From JAVEDQ01 sp963783105 (lineage in GTDB: Bacteria > Actinomycetota > Actinomycetes > Frankiales > Frankiaceae), in NCBI GenBank assembly GCA_963783105.1, contig CAWAMI010000002.1, forward strand, positions 62,001-126,000: a DNA stretch of 64,000 bases, in the 5' to 3' direction. Of this stretch, positions 25,477-36,195 are shown piece after piece (the stretch's first letter is position 1; the number at the start of each line of letters is the position of its first letter). The position numbers and the translations under genes were made by a program. The notes beneath the pieces are model-generated. The model saw only the letters and a list, made by a program, of their open reading frames with translations, was not told where the DNA came from and made no database searches.

Positions 25477-25950
25477 TCAGACGTGCAGGCGCTGTTCCCA
25501 GTCGCCACCGACCGGCACCAGCCGCACCGTGCGCTGCTCGTCGTCGCTGTCCTCGCCGCCCTCGGACCGGTCGATCTCGACGCGCAGGTGAGCCTCGGTC
25601 AGCCCCTCGACGAGCCCCTCGCCCCACTCGACGACGGTCAGCGAGTCCGGCAGCGAGGCGTCGAGGTCGAGGTCGTCGACCTCCTCGACCGAGGACAGGC
25701 GATAGGCGTCGACGTGCACGAGCGGGAGCCGTCCGTCGCGGTGCACCCGCGAGATGACGAATGTCGGCGAGGTGACCGGGATCCGCGTCCCCAGCCCGGC
25801 CCCGATTCCTTGCACGAACACGGTCTTGCCCGCGCCGAGCGGACCGACGAGCACGACGAGGTCCCCAGGACGCGCGACCGCTGCGACGGCGGCGCCGAGT
25901 TCGCGCATCGCCTCCGGCGCTTCGACGGACAGCGTCCGCGCGAGGGTCAT
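25477..25950 (-). CDS. tsaE: tRNA t6A synthesis ATPase TsaE
   Basis: A 157-residue P-loop ATPase that works with the TsaB-TsaD dimer. Walker A GPLGAGKTVFVQGI is near 36-49, and the conserved TSPTF and HVDAYRL motifs follow, with VVEWGEGL further on. The ATG at 25950 has GAGGG about 8 bases upstream. Its usual neighbours tsaB, rimI and tsaD are 5.5 kb away across the oppositely oriented liv cassette. It lies 10 bp downstream of the uracil-DNA glycosylase gene in a likely operon with alr. Confidence 0.95.
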   Translation of the reverse strand: MTLARTLSVEAPEAMRELGAAVAAVARPGDLVVLVGPLGAGKTVFVQGIGAGLGTRIPVTSPTFVISRVHRDGRLPLVHVDAYRLSSVEEVDDLDLDASLPDSLTVVEWGEGLVEGLTEAHLRVEIDRSEGGEDSDDEQRTVRLVPVGGDWEQRLHV

Positions 25951-25960
25951 CGGACGACCC

Positions 25961-26545
25961 TCATCGGCGGCTGCCCACCATCGTCGCCGCGAGCGCGATG
26001 TCGGCGTAGAGAGCCTGCATCGGCTCGCCGTGAGGCCCGTAGCGGAGCGCCCCGGACGGGTGGTAGGTGGGCAGCACCCGGCGGCCGTCGACGTCGTGCA
26101 CCCGACCGCGGACCTCGCGGAGCAGCAGCTTCCGGGCGGCACCCCGGCGGCTCAGGAACCACCCGATGGCGGTCAGCCCCAACGGCACGATCAGCGCCGG
26201 GTCGACGAGCCCGATCTGGGCCTCGAGCCAGCCGCGACAGTTGTCGATCTCGCCCGGCAACGGACGCCGGTTCCCCGGCGGGCGGCACTTGAGGACGTTG
26301 GCGACGGCCACCCGATCTCGGGGCAGACCGGCCGCGGCGAGCGCGCCGTCGAGCACCTGTCCGGCCTTGCCGACGAACGGCCGGCCCTGCTCGTCCTCCG
26401 ACGCGCCGGGCGCCTCGCCGACGATCAGCAGCCGCGCCCCCGCGGGCAGCTCCCCCACCACGACCTGCGAGCGGGCGACGGCGAGTTCGGGACAGGCGAC
26501 GCAGCCCCGGATGCGATCCGAGAGGACGTCCGGGTCGTGGCTCAT
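25961..26545 (-). CDS. Family 4-type uracil-DNA glycosylase (Fe-S)
   Basis: A 194-residue DNA repair enzyme that removes uracil from deaminated cytosine, of the [4Fe-4S] group. Cluster cysteines are Cys15 and Cys18 (CVACPE), Cys87 (NVLKCRPPGNRRP) and Cys103 (DNCRGWL). Motif A GEAPGASEDEQGRPFVG and motif B with His162 (TYHPSGALR) are clear. The ATG at 26545 overlaps the alr TGA (ATGA). Families 4 and 5 are alike; the GEAPG-xx-ED motif A favours family 4. Confidence 0.92.
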   Translation of the reverse strand: MSHDPDVLSDRIRGCVACPELAVARSQVVVGELPAGARLLIVGEAPGASEDEQGRPFVGKAGQVLDGALAAAGLPRDRVAVANVLKCRPPGNRRPLPGEIDNCRGWLEAQIGLVDPALIVPLGLTAIGWFLSRRGAARKLLLREVRGRVHDVDGRRVLPTYHPSGALRYGPHGEPMQALYADIALAATMVGSRR

Positions 26546-27672
26546 CCGACGTACCGGCGGGGCACCCGCGGGCCGATCCGGGTGACGATCTCGTAGTTGA
26601 TCGTCCCGAGCGCCTCCGCCCAGTCCTGCGCGGTCGGCTCGCCGCGGTCGCCCGGCCCGAACAGGAGCAGGTCGTCGCCGGCCTCGACCCGGTCGTCCTC
26701 GACGTCCACCATGAACTGGTCCATGCAGACGGTGCCGGCGATCCGGCGTCGCCTGCCGCCGACGAACACCTCGGCGGTGTTGGTCGCGGCCCGGGGGATG
26801 CCGTCGGCGTAGCCGAGCGGAACGAGGGCGAGCGTCGTCTCCCTCGACGTCGTGTAACGGTGCCCGTAGGAGACGCCGCTGCCGGACGGGACCTGCTTGG
26901 CGAGCGCGGCCGTGGCGCGCAGCGTCATCGCCGGGACGAGGCCGAGATCGGCCGCGGTGCCCACCTCCGGCCCGGGCGAGAGCCCGTAGACCGAGACGCC
27001 GGGGCGGACCAGGTCGAAGTGCGCGTCCGGCGTGGCCAGCGTGGCGGCGGAGTTGGCGAGGTGCCGCAGCTCGGGGACGAAGCCCAGGTCCTTCGCGACG
27101 TCCAGCGCCTCGCGGAACACGCCGACCTGGCCGCGGACGGTGGGGTCGTTCGGCGCGTCGGCGCGGGCGAAGTGGCTCCAGGCGCCGACCGGCTGCAGCA
27201 CCCCCTCGGACGCCAGGGCCAGCGCGGTGCGGACGAGGTCCGGCCACGTCTCGGGCGTGGCGCCGGCGCGCGACAGCCCGGTGTCGACCTTGAGGTGCAC
27301 GCGCGCCGGGCGACCGGCTTCCCGTGCCGCCGCGGCGATCTCGTCGAGCATCCAGGGTGCGCTGGCCGACAGGTCGACGTCGGCGGACACCGCCTCGGCG
27401 AGCGGTTCGCCGGGCGCCGCCAGCCAGCTGAGCAGCGGCGCGGTGATCCCGGCGGCGCGCAGCGCCAGCGCCTCCTCGAGGAAGGCGGTGCCGAGCCAGG
27501 TGGCGCCACCGTCGAGCGCGGCGCGGGCCGACGGCAGCATCCCGTGCCCGTAGCCGTCGGCCTTGACGACCGCCATGACGGCGGCGGTGGGCGCGACCTC
27601 GACGAGCCGCCGGGTCGAGGTCCGGATCGCCTCGAGGTCGACGACCGCCTCGGCGCGGGCGGGCGGGTTCAT
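26542..27672 (-). CDS. alr: Alanine racemase
   Basis: A 376-residue PLP enzyme that makes D-alanine for peptidoglycan. PLP-binding Lys37 lies in VVKADGYGHG, and the catalytic Tyr269 in SYGHRYTTS; the C-terminal beta domain with CMDQFMVDV is intact. The ATG at 27672 overlaps the stop of the NAD(P)HX repair gene (ATGA), and its own stop overlaps the glycosylase start, so acpS, nnr, alr, the glycosylase and tsaE appear to be one operon. Confidence 0.96.
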   Translation of the reverse strand: MNPPARAEAVVDLEAIRTSTRRLVEVAPTAAVMAVVKADGYGHGMLPSARAALDGGATWLGTAFLEEALALRAAGITAPLLSWLAAPGEPLAEAVSADVDLSASAPWMLDEIAAAAREAGRPARVHLKVDTGLSRAGATPETWPDLVRTALALASEGVLQPVGAWSHFARADAPNDPTVRGQVGVFREALDVAKDLGFVPELRHLANSAATLATPDAHFDLVRPGVSVYGLSPGPEVGTAADLGLVPAMTLRATAALAKQVPSGSGVSYGHRYTTSRETTLALVPLGYADGIPRAATNTAEVFVGGRRRRIAGTVCMDQFMVDVEDDRVEAGDDLLLFGPGDRGEPTAQDWAEALGTINYEIVTRIGPRVPRRYVG

Positions 27673-29201
27673 GCGGTCCGCTCGCGGCGGACCGCGGCCC
27701 AGGCGCGCGGCAGGGCGGCGAGGACGTCCTCGGCCGCCACCGGAGGCGGGGCGAGCCGCCCGGCGAGGCCGTGCAGATGCGCGCCGGCGCTGCCCGCGTC
27801 GAGGGGGTCGAGCCCGGCGGCGAGCAGGGCCCCGCACACGCCGGACAGGACGTCGCCGGAGCCGGCGGTGGCGAGCCAGCCGGTGCCGGTCCGGTTCACG
27901 CGGGCCTCGCCGTCGGGGGTGACGACCAGCGTCGAGGAGCCCTTGAGCAGCACGGTGACACCGAGGTCGGCCGCGGCCCGCCGGACGGTGCCGAGGCGGT
28001 CGGCGGTCAGGTCCGCCTTCACCGTCTCCGGGTCCCCGCCCACGAGCCTGGCGAACTCGCCCTCGTGCGGGGTGACGAGCGTCGGGCGCCCGCGGCGGGC
28101 CCGGAGGAGATCGGGGTCCTGCGCCGCGATCGACAGCCCGTCGGCGTCGAGGAGGAGCGGGAGGTCCTGGTCGAGCAGGGTGCGCACGACGGCGGTCGCA
28201 CGCTCGTCCGTGCCGAGCCCGGAGCCGACGACCCAGGCCTGGACCCGCCCGGCCGCGAGCGTCGCGTCCGCCCGGTCGGCCGGATCGCCGTCCGGCACCT
28301 CGGTGACGACGATCTCGGGAAAACGCTGCCGCACCTGCTCGGCGGGGTGCGACGTGGCGGCGAATCGCACGTAGCCCGCGCCTCCGTGCAACGCGCCGCC
28401 GGAACAGAGCACGGCCGCGCCCGGGTACTGCTCGCTGCCGGCGGCGACCCCGACGACGCCGCGGGTGTACTTCGAGCTGTCGAAGCCCGGCTCGGGCAGC
28501 AGGGCGGCCACGTCGGCGTCGTCGAGGGCGACGAGATCCGGCGCGGGCAGGTCCAGCCCGATCGGGACGAGGTGCAGTTCGCCGACGAACTCGGCGCCGG
28601 GGAGGAGGAGCAGGCCGGGCTTGACCGTGCCGAAGGTGACGGTGCAGGCCGCCCGCACCACCGACCCCTCGACGGCGCCGGTCGCACCGTCCACGCCGCT
28701 GGGCACGTCGACCGCGACGGTGCGGCCGCCGGCCCCGACCCGCTGCAGCGCCTCCGCGACCGTTGCCGCACCGCCGCGCAGCGCGCCGCGGGCGCCGATG
28801 CCGAGCATGCCGTCGAGGACGAGATCCGCCCCCGCGAGCAGGTCGCCGAGTGCGGACGCGGTCCGCTCGTCGGTGACGTCGAGGTCGAGCACGCGACCGC
28901 CGGCCGCCCGCAGGTCGCAGGCGCCCGCCTCGTGCAGCCTCGACCCGGAACGCACCGACTGCACCCGCGCCCCGCGTCGCGCCAGCCGGGCGCCGGCGTA
29001 GAGCGCGTCGCCGCCGTTGTCGCCGGAGCCCGCGACGACGACGACCCGGCGGCCGTAGACGCCGCCGCTCGCCCGCAGCCGCCGCAGGCAGACGGCGGCC
29101 AGTCCGGCCGCCGCACGCTGCATCAGCGCGCCGGAGCGCAGCAGGTCGCCGGTCGCCTCCTCGGCGGCGCGCACCTGCTCGACGGTGTGGGCGTGCAGCA
29201 T
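27669..29201 (-). CDS. nnr: Bifunctional NAD(P)HX epimerase / dehydratase
   Basis: A 510-residue repair enzyme that restores damaged, hydrated NADH and NADPH. The N-terminal epimerase domain (about 1-215) carries VVVAGSGDNGGDAL and VDVPSGVDGATG; the C-terminal ADP- or ATP-dependent dehydratase (about 230-500) carries TPHEGEFARL, LKGSSTLV and TAGSGDVLSGVCGALL. The start at 29201 abuts the acpS stop. The order acpS-nnr-alr-tsaE follows mycobacteria, apart from the inserted glycosylase. Confidence 0.95.
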   Translation of the reverse strand: MLHAHTVEQVRAAEEATGDLLRSGALMQRAAAGLAAVCLRRLRASGGVYGRRVVVVAGSGDNGGDALYAGARLARRGARVQSVRSGSRLHEAGACDLRAAGGRVLDLDVTDERTASALGDLLAGADLVLDGMLGIGARGALRGGAATVAEALQRVGAGGRTVAVDVPSGVDGATGAVEGSVVRAACTVTFGTVKPGLLLLPGAEFVGELHLVPIGLDLPAPDLVALDDADVAALLPEPGFDSSKYTRGVVGVAAGSEQYPGAAVLCSGGALHGGAGYVRFAATSHPAEQVRQRFPEIVVTEVPDGDPADRADATLAAGRVQAWVVGSGLGTDERATAVVRTLLDQDLPLLLDADGLSIAAQDPDLLRARRGRPTLVTPHEGEFARLVGGDPETVKADLTADRLGTVRRAAADLGVTVLLKGSSTLVVTPDGEARVNRTGTGWLATAGSGDVLSGVCGALLAAGLDPLDAGSAGAHLHGLAGRLAPPPVAAEDVLAALPRAWAAVRRERTA

Positions 29202-29567
29202 CTAGACCACCTCGCCCTCGAGGACCACGAACGCGGTCGCGATCCCGCCGTCGTGGCTGAGCGACAGGTGCCAGTGTCGGGCGCCGGCGGCACGGGCGGC
29301 GGCGGCGACCGTGCCGGACAGGACGAAACAGGGACGGCCGTTCGGATCCGGCTGCACGACCGCGTCGTGCCACAGCAGCCCCGACGGGGCGCCGAGCGCC
29401 TTCGCCAGCGCTTCCTTCGCCGCGAAGCGGGCGGCGAGCCGCTCCGGCCGGCGGACCTGCTGCTCCGCGTCGGTCAGCAGCCGGTCGGCGAGCCGCGGCG
29501 TGCGCTCCAGCGAGCGGGCGAAGCGTTCGACGTCGACCACGTCGACGCCGATCCCCACGACGGCCAC
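29202..29567 (-). CDS. acpS: Holo-[acyl-carrier-protein] synthase AcpS
   Basis: A 121-residue phosphopantetheinyl transferase that activates the acyl carrier protein for fatty acid synthesis. The magnesium Asp lies in VGIGVDVVDVERF and the second motif is RFAAKEALAKALG, both classical. I used the GTG at 29567; a TTG at 29573 is the alternative, and neither has a clear ribosome site. The bases just upstream are a 12-bp tandem repeat. Confidence 0.9.
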   Translation of the reverse strand: MAVVGIGVDVVDVERFARSLERTPRLADRLLTDAEQQVRRPERLAARFAAKEALAKALGAPSGLLWHDAVVQPDPNGRPCFVLSGTVAAAARAAGARHWHLSLSHDGGIATAFVVLEGEVV

Positions 29568-29581
29568 CGTCAACCGGCCCG

Positions 29582-29617
29582 CATCGGCGGCGTCATCGGC
29601 GGCGTCATCGGCGGCGT
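29582..29617. repeat. 12-bp tandem repeat upstream of acpS
   Basis: CATCGGCGGCGT occurs three times in a row, followed by a diverging CATCGTCATGG. It fills much of the 71-bp spacer between glmS and acpS. Confidence 0.9.
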
Positions 29618-29637
29618 CATCGTCATGGACCAGAACC

Positions 29638-31567
<1,930 letters not shown>

Positions 31568-31625
31568 TCTCCGCAGCCTAGTTCGCGCTCGCCGGGCGGG
31601 TCGGGCGCGACGCCCCAGAGTGGGG

Positions 31626-31838
31626 CTACTCGGTCGCGCGGGGCGCGGGCAGGCTGACCTCGCCGACACCGTCGGTCGCCCGGGCCGCGACCCCGGCCGT
31701 CCCGCGCGCGTGACCGAAGCGGAAGACGTCGCCCGGGTCGAAGGCCTGCTTCACGGCCGGCAACCGAGCCCACATCGGGGCCGGGAAGGCCGACCGGACG
31801 CTGTCGACGTCGGAGTCGGAGATCGACCCGGCGGGCTG
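31626..31838 (-). pseudogene. 3' remnant of an FAD-linked oxidase gene
   Basis: In the glmS-glmM gap the minus strand keeps 70 sense codons with no start before TAG at 31626. They include PMWARLPAVKQAFDPGDVF followed by RFGHA, which strongly resembles the C-terminal end of berberine-bridge-type FAD oxidases (YARLxxIKxxYDPxNVFR). The remnant abuts the glmM stop, so the rest of the gene is gone. It is probably not expressed as a functional protein. Confidence 0.6.
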
Positions 31839-31839
31839 C

Positions 31840-33282
31840 TCAGTCGAGGGCGGGGACCGCCGAGCCGACCACCTCGGCGAGCCGCTCGGCGACCTCCCGG
31901 GCGACGCCCGAGTCGGCCGCCTCGACCATGACCCGGACCAACGGCTCGGTGCCGGAGGGACGCAGGAGAACCCGCCCGTCGTCCCCGAGTTCGGACTCGG
32001 CCGCGGCCACGGCGTCGAGCACCGAGGGTGCGGATGCTGCGCTGCGGTCGGTCCGGACGTTGAGCAGCACCTGCGGCAGCCGGGTCATGACACCGGCGAG
32101 CTCGGCGAGGGGACGCCCGGTGAGCGCCATCTGCCCCAGCACGCTCAGTGCGGTGAGCAGGCCGTCCCCGGTCGTCGCGGCGTCGAGGAACACGACGTGC
32201 CCGCTCTGCTCGCCGCCGAGGGTCCAGCCTCCGGCGCGCAGCGCCTCGAGCACGTAGCGGTCGCCGACCGGCGTCTCGCGCACGGCGATGCCCGCGTCAC
32301 GCATCGCGTGCCGGAAGCCGAGGTTCGACATGACCGTCGCCACCACGGTGTCCTCGGGGAGCCGCCCGCGATCGCGCAGGGCGATGGCGAGCAGGGCGAG
32401 GATCTGGTCGCCGTCGACGAGGTGGCCGCCCGCGTCGACGGCCAGGCAGCGGTCCGCGTCGCCGTCGTGCGCGATGCCCACGTCCGCGCGGTGCTCGACC
32501 ACGGCGGCCTGCAGCGCGGCCATGTGGGTCGCGCCGCAGCCCTCGTTGATGCGCAGGCCGTCACCGTCGGCGAACAGCTCGGTCACGTCGGCGCCCGCAG
32601 CCCGCAGCACGCGGGGTGCGAGGTCGCTGGCCGAGCCCTGCGCGCAGTCGACGACGACGCGCAGGCCGTCGAGGCGGGCGGGCAGGGCGGCGAGCAGGTG
32701 CTCGACGTACGCGTCGACCATCGCGGTCGCATCCGAGGCCCGGCGCCCGCGGGAGGGGCCGACGCCGCCGCTGGTGTAGGCGGCGTCGTCGGTCACGCGG
32801 CCGACCCCGGCCCCGAGGGGCCGCTGCCGGATGGTTCCTCCCGGGCCGTGATCGGCGAGGTCGGCCTCGATGGCGTCCTCGACCTCGTCCGGCAGCTTGA
32901 AGCCGCCGGCGCCGAAGAGCTTGATGCCGTTGTCCGGCATCGGGTTGTGGCTGGCCGAGAGCATCACGCCCAGGGCCGCGCCGCTGGAGGCGACGGCGTG
33001 GGCGACGGCCGGCGTCGGCACCACGCCGAGCCGTACGACGTCCGCCCCGGCGCTGGCCAGACCGGCGACGACCGCGGCTTCGAGGAACTCCCCGGAGGGA
33101 CGCGTGTCGCGGCCCACGACGACCGTCGGGCGGGCCGCATCCGTGCCGTTCGACGACGGCACACGCGAGTCGGTGTGCAGGATGCGGACGGCGCTCGCCG
33201 CGATGCCGAGCGCCAGCTCGGCGGTGAGGTCGGCGTTGGCGACCCCACGAACCCCGTCCGTCCCGAAGAGACGGGCGGCCAC
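31840..33282 (-). CDS. glmM: Phosphoglucosamine mutase
   Basis: A 480-residue enzyme that converts glucosamine-6-P to glucosamine-1-P. The N-terminal RLFGTDGVRGVAN, the phosphoserine loop SASHNP (Ser111), the metal loop DGDADR, the sugar loop GEQSGH and the phosphate loop RPSGTEPLVRVM are all present. It is slightly longer than usual through small inserts around 42-50 and 160-185. The GTG at 33282 overlaps the rpsI TAG by one base (TAGTG), so glmM is coupled to rplM-rpsI. Confidence 0.97.
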   Translation of the reverse strand: MAARLFGTDGVRGVANADLTAELALGIAASAVRILHTDSRVPSSNGTDAARPTVVVGRDTRPSGEFLEAAVVAGLASAGADVVRLGVVPTPAVAHAVASSGAALGVMLSASHNPMPDNGIKLFGAGGFKLPDEVEDAIEADLADHGPGGTIRQRPLGAGVGRVTDDAAYTSGGVGPSRGRRASDATAMVDAYVEHLLAALPARLDGLRVVVDCAQGSASDLAPRVLRAAGADVTELFADGDGLRINEGCGATHMAALQAAVVEHRADVGIAHDGDADRCLAVDAGGHLVDGDQILALLAIALRDRGRLPEDTVVATVMSNLGFRHAMRDAGIAVRETPVGDRYVLEALRAGGWTLGGEQSGHVVFLDAATTGDGLLTALSVLGQMALTGRPLAELAGVMTRLPQVLLNVRTDRSAASAPSVLDAVAAAESELGDDGRVLLRPSGTEPLVRVMVEAADSGVAREVAERLAEVVGSAVPALD

Positions 33283-33689
33283 TAGCGCTTGCTGTACTGG
33301 GGCGCCTTACGGGCCTTCTTCAGGCCGTACTTCTTGCGCTCCTTGACCCGCGGGTCCCGGGTGAGGAAGCCGGCCTTCTTCAGCGTCGGCCGCGACTCGT
33401 CCTCGGTGAGGGTGAGCGCGCGGGCGATGCCGAGGCGCAGCGCGCCGGCCTGGCCGGAGACGCCGCCGCCGCGCAGGGTCGCGAGGACGTCGTAGGCCTC
33501 CGCGCGCTCCAGCGTCTTCAGCGGCTCGCTGACGATCTGCTGGTGCACCTTGTTCGGGAAGTAGTCCTCGAGGGACTTGCCGTTCAGGACCCACTGCCCG
33601 CTGCCCGGACGAATCCGGACGCGGACGATGGCCTGCTTGCGGCGCCCGGTGGCCCGGGTTGCGCCTTGGGCGTCGGTGACGACAGCCAC
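33282..33689 (-). CDS. rpsI: Ribosomal protein S9
   Basis: A 135-residue 30S protein whose basic C-terminal tail (KKARKAPQYSKR) reaches the P-site tRNA. GRRKQAIVRVRI and GGGVSGQAGALRLGIARAL are diagnostic. It starts with GTG at 33689, 52 bp after rplM, and couples to glmM by a one-base overlap. Confidence 0.98.
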   Translation of the reverse strand: MAVVTDAQGATRATGRRKQAIVRVRIRPGSGQWVLNGKSLEDYFPNKVHQQIVSEPLKTLERAEAYDVLATLRGGGVSGQAGALRLGIARALTLTEDESRPTLKKAGFLTRDPRVKERKKYGLKKARKAPQYSKR

Positions 33690-33741
33690 GTGTCTGGTCC
33701 TCCGTGTGTTCTCGAGCCGCGGTGCCTGGTCGGCCCTGCTG

Positions 33742-34185
33742 CTACTGGGCGACCTGGGTGATCTCGTACGGCACCGGCTGCTGAGCCTGGTGCGGGTGCG
33801 TCGGGCCCGCGTAGACCTTCAGCTTGCTCGCCATCTGACGGCCGAGGCGGGTGTGCGGGAGCATCCCCTTGACGGCCTTCTCGATCACGACCTGCGGACG
33901 GGTCGCGATGAGCTGTGTGAACGAACGGGACTTGAGCCCACCCGGGTAGCCGGAGTGGTGGTGGTACATCTTCTGCTCGCTCTTGCCGCCGGACAGCGAC
34001 ACCTTGCCGGCGTTGATGATGATCACGTAGTCGCCGGTGTCGACGTGCGGCGCGTAATAGGCCTTGTGCTTGCCGCGCAGCAACCGTGCGGTCTGGCTGG
34101 CGAGCCTGCCCAGCACGACGTCGGTCGCGTCGATGACGTGCCAGGTCCGCTGCACGTCGGCGGTCTTGGGCTGGTACGTGGGCAC
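33742..34185 (-). CDS. rplM: Ribosomal protein L13
   Basis: A 147-residue 50S assembly protein. TWHVIDATDVVLGRLAS, DTGDYVIIINA and MLPHTRLGRQMASKLKVYAG are family signatures. It starts with GTG at 34185 and leads the rplM-rpsI-glmM transcript. The 227-bp region upstream to the lipoprotein gene must hold its promoter; I see no clear hexamers there, only a 13-bp direct repeat (34373-34385 and 34401-34413). Confidence 0.98.
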   Translation of the reverse strand: MPTYQPKTADVQRTWHVIDATDVVLGRLASQTARLLRGKHKAYYAPHVDTGDYVIIINAGKVSLSGGKSEQKMYHHHSGYPGGLKSRSFTQLIATRPQVVIEKAVKGMLPHTRLGRQMASKLKVYAGPTHPHQAQQPVPYEITQVAQ

Positions 34186-34412
34186 GGTTCGGCCTTACTG
34201 CTCGGAACGATCGGTAGGTGGTGATGTTGCAGAGGTGACGCTGTCGGCGGCTCCGCGGCGACCGACCGCCCCTCGATCACGAATCGATCGGGGGCACAGC
34301 GGTGCGCTGGACACGCAACGACCTGCAACTGTACCGGACGGGTCCCGAGCCGTGCCGCGACCGGCCCCGCTGCTCGTGGCGCCGCGGGACCGGCCGTGCA
34401 CTCGTGGCGCCG

Positions 34413-35168
34413 CTACGAGGGCAGCGAGCCCACCCGCTTCGCCACGGCCTTGGTCACGTACCCGAGGGTGAAGCCCTCGTTCGTCCCCGGCTGGTGCTGG
34501 CTGACGACGTACCCGATGGTCAGGTACTTGTCCTGCTGGACGACCAGCGTCGCGAGGTAGCCGGAACCGCCCTCGCCGGAGAGCTCCGACACCTCGAGGT
34601 AGTTGGGGGTCGGGAGGCCGTCGGTGTCGGACTGCTGCTCCCCCGGCGAGAAGCGCAGCGGCCCGTCCTTGCTGAGGAAGGTGTCGTGACTGCCGCCGTC
34701 GCAGCTCGCGACGGCTGCCTTGAACTCCGTCAGCGCGGAGCGGGCGGCGGACGGGTCGGCGTACTGCACGACCTCCTCGACCAGCTGCACCGGCTTGCCG
34801 CCGATGGTGCCGTTGACGCCGCGGGCGGAGCGCGCAACCCGCTGGCCGACCGACGGCTCGCTGCCCCCGCAGTAGTCGAACGTCGGGCCCTCGCCGGCGA
34901 AGCGGGGCTCGTCGGAGACGGTGGCGTCGCCGGAGAACCGCGAGTCGAGCAGGTCGGTGTCCTTGAGGCCGGCAGCGTCCAGGGCGTCGACGGCCGAGGG
35001 GTCGGACGCCTTGGTCGCCTCGGCGGACGGACTCGCCGAGGCGCTGGCGGCCGGGCTGGCCGACCCGGCGGCCGGCGTCGAGGCGGCGTCGGAGCCGCCG
35101 GAGTCCCCGCAGCCGGCGAGCAGCGTCAGAGCCGCAGCGGCGAGTGCGGCGGTCGCCGTGATCTTCAT
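34413..35168 (-). CDS. Putative lipoprotein of unknown function
   Basis: A 251-residue exported protein. A short signal peptide ends in the lipobox LLAGC, giving lipidated Cys20, and an Ala/Ser/Thr-rich disordered linker follows to about residue 55. The outer domain (about 65-250) contains three cysteines, in FDYCGG and ASCDGG among others, so one disulfide is likely. The overall pattern resembles actinobacterial sensor-like lipoproteins, but I do not recognise the family. It lies between truA and rplM on the same strand. Confidence 0.75.
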   Translation of the reverse strand: MKITATAALAAAALTLLAGCGDSGGSDAASTPAAGSASPAASASASPSAEATKASDPSAVDALDAAGLKDTDLLDSRFSGDATVSDEPRFAGEGPTFDYCGGSEPSVGQRVARSARGVNGTIGGKPVQLVEEVVQYADPSAARSALTEFKAAVASCDGGSHDTFLSKDGPLRFSPGEQQSDTDGLPTPNYLEVSELSGEGGSGYLATLVVQQDKYLTIGYVVSQHQPGTNEGFTLGYVTKAVAKRVGSLPS

Positions 35169-35275
35169 CTGTGTCCCCCCGAACGTGGCGGCTCGGCAGC
35201 CGCGTCACTCCCTCAACGGGTCTCGGCGGGCGAGCATCACGCCTGTGACCCGAACGGGTGTGGGGTGAACGGGTG

Positions 35276-36127
35276 TCAGCTGGTCGGGTCTCGGGTGATC
35301 GCCGGTCCCGTTCCCCGGACCCGTCGGGTGGTGACCGCCCGGGCCGCCAGTTCGTCGTCCACCGGGTAGCGCACCTCGCGCAGCGTGAGCCCGTGCGCCG
35401 GGGCGACGGAGACCGCCGGATCCCGTACCGCCGTGAGGAGCACCTCGCGGGGCCAACCGGACGGCCTACGCCCCTCTCCGACCGCGAGCATCGCGCCCAC
35501 GAGCGCCCGCACCATCGAGTGGCAGAACGCGTCCGCCTCGACCGTCGCCTCGGCGACGTTCGGGGCGATGGAGCCGTCGTCGGACGTGTCCTCGGCACGT
35601 CGCCAGTCGAGCCGCAGCAGCCGCCGGATGGTCGTCGCGCCCTCCCGCCGCCGGCAGTAGGCGGCGAAGTCGTGCTCGCCGAGGAGTCCGGCGGCCGCGG
35701 CGTTCATCGCGTCGACGTCGAGGCGCCGGGGCCAGGCGAGCGTGTCGTTGCGGCGCAGCGGATCGGGCACCGCGTCGGTGACCCGGTAGACGTAGCAGCG
35801 GGAGAGCGCCGAGAAGCGGGCGTCGAAGCCCTCGGGGGCCGGGGTCACCGCCCGGACGCGGACGTCGGGCGGCAGCACGCCGTTCAGGGCGCGCCGCAGG
35901 CGGGCCGCATCGGGGGACCCGGCGAGGTCGACGTGTGCGACCTGTCCGGTGGCGTGCACGCCCGCGTCCGTCCGTCCCGCCACGACCAGCCGCGCGGGCT
36001 CGGCGAGCCGCAGCACCCGGACGAGCGCGCTCTCGAGCGTCTCCTGCACGGTGCGCCGGCCGGGCTGGGTGGCCCATCCGGAGAACCCGGTGCCGTCGTA
36101 GGCGAGGTCCAGGCGGAGTCGGTCCAG
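35276..36127 (-). CDS. truA: tRNA pseudouridine synthase A, start codon unclear
   Basis: TruA makes pseudouridine at positions 38-40 of the tRNA anticodon arm. GRTDAGVHATGQVAH holds the catalytic Asp, and FCHSMVRALVGAMLAVG is the family end motif. The homologous N-terminus RLRLDLAYDGTGFSGWATQ is encoded up to about 36118, but no ATG, GTG or TTG exists in frame before the GTG at 36049, which would remove 23 or more conserved residues including part of the fold. A CTG at 36127 is the most plausible start. The upstream rplQ terminator hairpin (36135-36180) almost touches it. Either a rare start or a sequence error must be considered. Confidence 0.85.
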   Translation of the reverse strand: MDRLRLDLAYDGTGFSGWATQPGRRTVQETLESALVRVLRLAEPARLVVAGRTDAGVHATGQVAHVDLAGSPDAARLRRALNGVLPPDVRVRAVTPAPEGFDARFSALSRCYVYRVTDAVPDPLRRNDTLAWPRRLDVDAMNAAAAGLLGEHDFAAYCRRREGATTIRRLLRLDWRRAEDTSDDGSIAPNVAEATVEADAFCHSMVRALVGAMLAVGEGRRPSGWPREVLLTAVRDPAVSVAPAHGLTLREVRYPVDDELAARAVTTRRVRGTGPAITRDPTS

Positions 36128-36134
36128 CCGAACG

Positions 36135-36180
36135 CGAACGAGCCCGCCGTCCCCACTAGCCGGGGAGGCGGGCTCGTTCG
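36135..36180. terminator. 14-bp hairpin between rplQ and truA
   Basis: CGAACGAGCCCGCC and GGCGGGCTCGTTCG pair perfectly, and CCC/GGG extend the stem inside, 16-61 bp past the rplQ stop. It looks like the end of the alpha operon. Its downstream arm lies within about 10 bases of the likely truA start. Confidence 0.75.
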
Positions 36181-36195
36181 GAGTCGTCCTCGAGG

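Noticed and set aside
29568..29581. Possible glmS ribozyme or other riboswitch near glmS
   Set aside because: The leader upstream of the glmS start is short and leads straight into the FAD-oxidase remnant, and I see no conserved core.
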